From Cannabis sativa (taxonomy: Eukaryota; Streptophyta; Magnoliopsida; Rosales; Cannabaceae): a DNA stretch of 64,000 nucleotides. The stretch is from NCBI RefSeq assembly GCF_029168945.1, contig NC_083605.1, positions 38,019,280 through 38,083,279 of the forward strand, read 5' to 3'. Below are positions 59,619 through 64,000 of this stretch, piece by piece. Positions within the stretch are counted from its first letter, which is position 1. Every line of letters begins with the position of its first letter. The translations under genes were made by a program, and so were the position numbers. The notes beneath the pieces are model-generated. The model was not told the DNA's origin. It did no database searches and worked only from the letters and a program-made list of their open reading frames with translations.

Positions 59619-62532
59619 TGGTCCTCTGCACTAACTCAGGACCCAGGTACTTCCTTTCTCCTGTCTCGTCCCAATGAATAGGAGAACGACATTTTCTACC
59701 ATATAACATCTCATAGGGAGCCATCCCTATTGTACTTTGGTAGCTGTTGTTGTAGGAGAATTCAATTAGAGGCAAGTACTTAACCCATGAACCCTCAAAG
59801 TCCATGACACAGGCTCGTAATAGGTCTTCTAAAATCTGGATAGTTCTTTCTGACTGACCATCAGTCTGAGGGTGAAAGGCTGTACTAAACTTTAACTTGG
59901 TACCCATAGCCTTCTGGAGACTCACCCAAAACTTTGATGTGAACTTTGGATCCCTGTCTGATACAATAGATTTAGGGGCTCCATGGAGACGAACTATCTC
60001 CTTCACATACAGTTCAGCATATTGATCCACTGAATATGTAACTTTCACTGGTAAGAAGTGAGCTGACTTTGTGAATCTGTCCACGATAACCCAAACAGAA
60101 TCATACATTCCCGTAGTTCTAGGCAAACCAGTTACGAAATCCATTGTGATGTCCTCCCACTTCCATTCTGGAAGGACTAAAGGCTGTAATAACCCTGCCG
60201 GCCTCTGGTGTTCAGCCTTAATCTGCTGGCAGGTTAAACACTTGGACACATAGTCCACCACATCTTTTTTCATCCCATACCACCAGAAGTAGGGTTTCAA
60301 ATCCTGATACATCTTGGTGGTTCCCGGATGCAATGAATATGGCGTGGTGTGAGCTTCATCCAGTATTTCTTTCTTAAGCTCATTCACACAAGGAACACAG
60401 ACTCGAGCCTTATATAACAACATTCCACTGCTCGAGACTGAAAAACCTCTAGGCCGACCGGCCACTACTTCATCTCGAACTTTAACTAGCTCGGGATCTT
60501 CCAGTTGTGCCTTTCTGATTCTCTCCAACAGATCAGATTGGAGTGTTAAATTATGTAATTTCCCGACCACGAATTCAATTCCTGCACTAACCATTTCCGA
60601 GGCTAGCTGAGGAGCTATCATAACCGTAGTACACACTTGACCGGGACCTTTTCTGCTCAGAGCGTCGGCCACAACATTGGCTTTCCCGGGGTGATACAGT
60701 ATTTCACAATCGTAGTCCTTAACCAACTCTAACCACCTTCTCTGCCTCATATTCAAATCTTTTTGGGTGAAAAAGTATTTAAGACTTTTATGATCAGTAT
60801 AAATTTCACACTTTTCACCGTAAAGATAATGTCGCCAAATCTTTAAAGCAAAAACCACAGCAGCGAGCTCTAAATCATGAGTTGGGTAACGCTGCTCATA
60901 ATCCTTCAGTTGACGTGAGGCATAAGCTATGACTCTGTCAGCTTGCATCAGAACGCATCCCAGACCCTGTCTGGATGCATCACAATACACAACAAATTTC
61001 TCTTGATCTGATGGCAAAGCTAACACCGGAGCTGTTATCAAACGCTGCTTCAACTCCTGAAAGCTTGATTCACACTTATCTGACCACACAAATCTCTGAT
61101 TTTTCTTGGTCAATTCAGTTAGGGGCATAGAAAGTTTAGAAAATCCTTCGACGAAACGTCGATAATACCCTGCTAACCCGAGAAAACTTCGAATTTCTGT
61201 CACAGACTTGGGCCTCGGCCAATTCTTCACTGATTCTATCTTGTTTGGATCAACCATAATTCCATTTTTCCCAACTATGTGACCCAAAAAGGACACCTCG
61301 GACAACCAGAATTCGCACTTTTTGAACTTGGCATACAGCTTGTGATCTCTAAGTCGCTGTAACACCATTCGGAGATGATGCTCGTGCTCCTCTTCTGACT
61401 GAGAGTACACAAGAATGTCATCGATAAACACTATAACGCAGTTATCGAGGAAATCCTTGAATACCCTATTCATGAGATCCATAAAGGCCGCAGGAGCATT
61501 AGTCAATCCGAATGACATTACCAGAAACTCATAGTGCCCATATCTGGTTCTAAAAGCAGTCTTCGGTATGTCCTCCTCCCGAATTCTGAGTTGATGATAA
61601 CCAGACCGTAAATCAATCTTCGAAAACACCGTCTTCCCTTGAAGCTGATCGAACAGATCATCGATCCTAGGCAACGAGTACTTGTTCTTAATCGTCAGCT
61701 TGTTTAGTTCCCGATAATCAATACACATTCTGAGGGAACCATCTTTCTTCTTTACAAAAAGAACCGGAGCTCCCCAGGGCGATACACTGGGTCGAATAAA
61801 CCCAATATCAAGCATCCCCTGAAGTTGTAACTTAAGCTCCTTGAGTTCCGCTGGAGCCATTCTATATGGAGCTTTAGAAACAGGTTCGACTCCAGGTGCC
61901 AAATCAATAACAAAATCAATCTCTCGTTGTGGCGGCAATCCCGGCAACTCCTCGGGAAACACATCAAGAAAATCTTTCACTACTCGAACTACCTCAGGCC
62001 CAAATGATTCAGGTCTGCTGGAGTCAAATACTACCGCTAGAAATCCTACACAACCATTGCATAGTAAATCCCTAGCTCTCAACACAGAAATAACCGGGAT
62101 CCGAGACCCCTGAATCGATCCAACATAAACAAATGGATCTTCACCTTCCGGCTGAAAAGTCACCATTTTACGCCTACAATCAATACTGGCCGAATACTTG
62201 GATAGAAAATCCATTCCCAGTATAATATCAAACTCAGTTAATTTCAATTCTATAAGGTCAGTACTCAATTCCCTATCTTCGATCCTAATCGGCATAGACC
62301 TAATGCGCCTATTAGAGATAACCAATTCCCCGCTAGGCATTAGGGTTCCAAACCCTCTTTCTAAAATGTCACAAGGTCTACCCAAAAGATCAATCACCCT
62401 TGTAGCCACATATGAACGTGTAGCTCCCGAGTCAAATAATACTGTAAATAACAAGTTGTCGACGGAAGCCGACCCCGTCACAACGTAAGGACCGGGCCGC
62501 AAAGATCGGGGCCTGGGTGATGGCAAACACAC
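59551..62532 (-). CDS. Gypsy pol: protease, RT, RNase H, integrase
   Basis: 993 open codons, no internal stop; the GTG at its start is not a real initiator, since pol is made as part of a gag-pol polyprotein. Protease motif LFDSGAT lies at 32-38. RT has [10 protein letters not shown] (Asp 307) and FIDDILVYS (369-377). RNase H has [10 protein letters not shown] (Asp 518), ELAAV (Glu 555) and [10 protein letters not shown] (Asp 580). Integrase has His 728 and 735 with CLTC at 765-768, Asp 798 ([10 protein letters not shown]), Asp 859 (SDRDPKF) and Glu 895 (GQSERTIQ). All catalytic positions are kept. Two closely spaced shifts near 62500-62548 separate it from gag, as the related text [10 protein letters not shown] lies in a third frame between them. 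Confidence 0.92.
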   Translation of the reverse strand: MCLPSPRPRSLRPGPYVVTGSASVDNLLFTVLFDSGATRSYVATRVIDLLGRPCDILERGFGTLMPSGELVISNRRIRSMPIRIEDRELSTDLIELKLTEFDIILGMDFLSKYSASIDCRRKMVTFQPEGEDPFVYVGSIQGSRIPVISVLRARDLLCNGCVGFLAVVFDSSRPESFGPEVVRVVKDFLDVFPEELPGLPPQREIDFVIDLAPGVEPVSKAPYRMAPAELKELKLQLQGMLDIGFIRPSVSPWGAPVLFVKKKDGSLRMCIDYRELNKLTIKNKYSLPRIDDLFDQLQGKTVFSKIDLRSGYHQLRIREEDIPKTAFRTRYGHYEFLVMSFGLTNAPAAFMDLMNRVFKDFLDNCVIVFIDDILVYSQSEEEHEHHLRMVLQRLRDHKLYAKFKKCEFWLSEVSFLGHIVGKNGIMVDPNKIESVKNWPRPKSVTEIRSFLGLAGYYRRFVEGFSKLSMPLTELTKKNQRFVWSDKCESSFQELKQRLITAPVLALPSDQEKFVVYCDASRQGLGCVLMQADRVIAYASRQLKDYEQRYPTHDLELAAVVFALKIWRHYLYGEKCEIYTDHKSLKYFFTQKDLNMRQRRWLELVKDYDCEILYHPGKANVVADALSRKGPGQVCTTVMIAPQLASEMVSAGIEFVVGKLHNLTLQSDLLERIRKAQLEDPELVKVRDEVVAGRPRGFSVSSSGMLLYKARVCVPCVNELKKEILDEAHTTPYSLHPGTTKMYQDLKPYFWWYGMKKDVVDYVSKCLTCQQIKAEHQRPAGLLQPLVLPEWKWEDITMDFVTGLPRTTGMYDSVWVIVDRFTKSAHFLPVKVTYSVDQYAELYVKEIVRLHGAPKSIVSDRDPKFTSKFWVSLQKAMGTKLKFSTAFHPQTDGQSERTIQILEDLLRACVMDFEGSWVKYLPLIEFSYNNSYQSTIGMAPYEMLYGRKCRSPIHWDETGERKYLGPELVQRTNEAIDKIKARMLASRKRAEKLC

Positions 62533-63713
62533 GAGCAGGTGAACCTAAGTTTCACCTCAACTTTTGGCTCCTCTTTCTTTGCCTGGGGGCAATCTTTCTT
62601 GAAATGCCCCACCATGCCACATAGAAAGCATGTCTTCCGGTTACACTCTCCCGGATGATGTTTCTTGCACCTCGGACACTCAGGATAAGAGTAACCCTGA
62701 CGTCCTCCTCTACCTTGGTTCCCACGGAACCGCTTGCTTTGCCCCGAGCCACCAGAAGCCGGAACAACTTTTCTTTTCTGCTCAATGGTGGAGTCACCAC
62801 CATCCCTACCATAAACAGGAGTAGGAACAGTGGGGGTTCCACCAACACTCGGAGTCACCCGGGGCTCCTGAAGAAATTTTACTGCACCCTCGGCTCTCAA
62901 AGCCTTCTCAACCATATCTGCATACGTGGTTGCTTCGGTAGTGGTAATAACCAGATCATGCCGGATCTTTGCACTCAAACCCGCTAAGTATTTTTCTTTC
63001 TTACTGAAGTCCGTGGGCACAATTCCCGCCGCCAACTTAGCCAACCGATCAAATTTCGTTGTATACTCAGTGACTGACATTCCCTCAGTCTGAACTAGAT
63101 CAGTGAACTCTTTCCGCTTTGCACTGCGGACCGCTTCATTGTAATACTTGGAGTTAAATAACTCCCTAAATTCCTCCCAGGTCATCAGCGTGACGTCCCG
63201 TGTGAGGGTTATCAATTCCCACCACACGAGGGCATCTTCCTGAAACTGGAAAGTGGCGCAGGTCACCCGATCATTTCCAACCACTCCCATGAAGTTGAGA
63301 ATAAGCTGAATCATCGAAAGCCATTGCTCGGCCTTCATCACATCAGGGCCTCCCAGAAACACTGGAGGTGCCTGCTTTCGAAATCTTTCATACAACGGTT
63401 CCATACGGTTGCCAACAACAGGTTGTTCTGCTGGCACCGCTGGAACTGCAACAGCCTGAACTTCTTGAGGAGGCACGGCAGGAGGACCCTGCTGCCTCAA
63501 CCTCTGAATCTCTTCATCTTGCTGACGAATCCTCTCTTGCATTTCAGCAAATCTTTGCTCCCAATCAGGAGGAGCTTGAGGTGGATTTACAGGGCGACCA
63601 CCCTGAGCTCTGCCACGGCCACGGCCGCGACCACGGGGATTTTGAGGATTCCCCTGACCGCCTCCGGTCTCAACCATGCCACCCTGACTTCTTGTATTTC
63701 GCGGGGCGTCCAT
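62478..63713 (-). CDS. Gypsy gag (capsid and nucleocapsid)
   Basis: 411 codons from ATG at 63711-63713 ([18 protein letters not shown]). An arginine/glycine run ([13 protein letters not shown]) lies at about 27-39, a Gln/Glu-rich helix at about 50-75 and a Pro-rich segment to 95. The Retrotrans_gag core runs from about 105 to 270 ([20 protein letters not shown]-like [41 protein letters not shown]). A CCHC knuckle [14 protein letters not shown] lies near 375. Its last 18 or so residues are out of frame relative to the family, because of an indel near 62545. It would assemble the cytoplasmic particle for reverse transcription. Full length for this group. Confidence 0.9.
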   Translation of the reverse strand: MDAPRNTRSQGGMVETGGGQGNPQNPRGRGRGRGRAQGGRPVNPPQAPPDWEQRFAEMQERIRQQDEEIQRLRQQGPPAVPPQEVQAVAVPAVPAEQPVVGNRMEPLYERFRKQAPPVFLGGPDVMKAEQWLSMIQLILNFMGVVGNDRVTCATFQFQEDALVWWELITLTRDVTLMTWEEFRELFNSKYYNEAVRSAKRKEFTDLVQTEGMSVTEYTTKFDRLAKLAAGIVPTDFSKKEKYLAGLSAKIRHDLVITTTEATTYADMVEKALRAEGAVKFLQEPRVTPSVGGTPTVPTPVYGRDGGDSTIEQKRKVVPASGGSGQSKRFRGNQGRGGRQGYSYPECPRCKKHHPGECNRKTCFLCGMVGHFKKDCPQAKKEEPKVEVKLRFTCSCVCHHPGPDLCGPVLTL

Positions 63714-63972
63714 TTAATAGGACTTAGCCTGCGAATCCATAAGCCAGGCAGGTTAGACAGCGATCAAAATTAACACCGCTCTTAATAGCTAAAAGGCAAC
63801 ACACTTTCTTTTCTTTTTAAAGACATATATTTAATTTATATCTAATATGCTTCCTAACATGCTTTCACATCACACTTATTTAAAATACTAAACAAGTACA
63901 GGCTTACTGAACCGTGAACCGAGCTTTCTCTGATGAAGGTTGTACATGTCATAGCAAGCTTCGGTACACAAA
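63714..63972 (-). other. Gypsy leader
   Basis: The untranslated region between PBS and gag start. No ORF. On the plus strand 63785-63890 is AT-rich; the rest resembles the leader at 45966-46055 of the nested gypsy (GTACATGTC near the PBS). Confidence 0.7.
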
Positions 63973-63995
63973 CCTGGCGGCTCTGATACCAAAAT
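63973..63995 (-). other. PBS of the nearly complete gypsy element
   Basis: Minus strand reads TTTTGGTATCAGAGCCGCCA after the LTR end, the initiator tRNA-Met PBS (TGGTATCAGAGC). It fixes the LTR boundary at 63996. Confidence 0.9.
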
Positions 63996-64000
63996 TGTAA

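Larger units (their letters stand above)
56985..64000 (-). mobile_element. Tekay-like Ty3/gypsy element, nearly complete
   Basis: Minus strand: 3' LTR 56985-59065, polypurine tract 59066-59083, pol 59067-62532, gag 62478-63713, leader 63714-63972, PBS 63973-63995; the 5' LTR starts at 63996 and leaves the window after five bases. The large open frames, all catalytic residues and the chromodomain-like tail make this the best-preserved element here. A small number of frameshifts remain. It interrupts the CACTA region. Confidence 0.92.

Noticed and set aside
62552..63773. Plus- and minus-strand frames overlapping gag
   Set aside because: Shadows of the gag gene, explained by its codon composition.

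Overview
This 64 kb window looks like plant nuclear DNA from a repeat-rich, AT-rich part of a eudicot genome. The evidence is the plant-type Ty1/copia and Ty3/gypsy (Tekay-like chromovirus and Tat-like) retrotransposons, a plant non-LTR (LINE) element, Helitron 3' ends, a CACTA transposon end and plant gene fragments (B3/REM-like, TPR-like). The very common LTR that begins TGTTGGGTTTTATGCCC makes me suspect Cannabaceae, but that is a guess from memory. I found no intact cellular gene, rRNA, tRNA or CRISPR array. Nearly all coding capacity belongs to transposable elements, most of them broken, and the interest lies in how they are nested.

Layout. 1-9573: a non-coding, LARD-like LTR element (5' LTR cut by the window edge, PBS, non-coding interior, 3' LTR), with a solo LTR of the same family inside it (5717-7242, target duplication CCCAC). 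It sits in an old gypsy LTR region (9574-12771) that has a duplicated end and a 94-bp tandem array. 12772-19855: very AT-rich sequence with two Helitron-type 3' ends (15118-15159 and 19813-19855); an LTR plus stub of the LARD/copia family (17129 to about 19310) lies within it. 19856-24602: copia leader and gag relic, a 5'-truncated LINE on the minus strand (21844-23662), then fragments of captured or decayed host exons including a TPR-like piece.

24603 to about 38465: a Tat-like gypsy element on the plus strand, with 5' LTR, broken gag-pol, a downstream antisense ORF with its own TATA box, and a polypurine tract, but no 3' LTR. Its antisense ORF is split by a minus-strand solo LTR (34907-36817). 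About 38466-50732: an older minus-strand gypsy (gag relic, leader, PBS, 5' LTR) with a complete gypsy (39280-48124, target duplication TAAGC) inserted between its PBS and gag. 50733-51764: gag relic of yet another gypsy.

51765-55258: minus-strand copia 3' LTR, polypurine tract and RT-RNase H. It carries the same LTR family as the non-coding elements at the left, so it is the likely autonomous partner. 55264-55374: a plus-strand fragment of that LTR, cut by a CACTA transposon end at 55375. The CACTA region holds B3-domain exon relics and is itself cut at 56985 by the youngest-looking element, a Tekay-like gypsy running past the window end with a nearly complete gag-pol.

Functionally the window shows layered insertion and deletion: full elements, solo LTRs, 5'-truncated copies and microhomology deletions. 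The candidates most worth a second look are the non-autonomous/autonomous copia pair, the promoter-bearing antisense ORF of the Tat element, and the exon fragments next to or inside DNA transposons.
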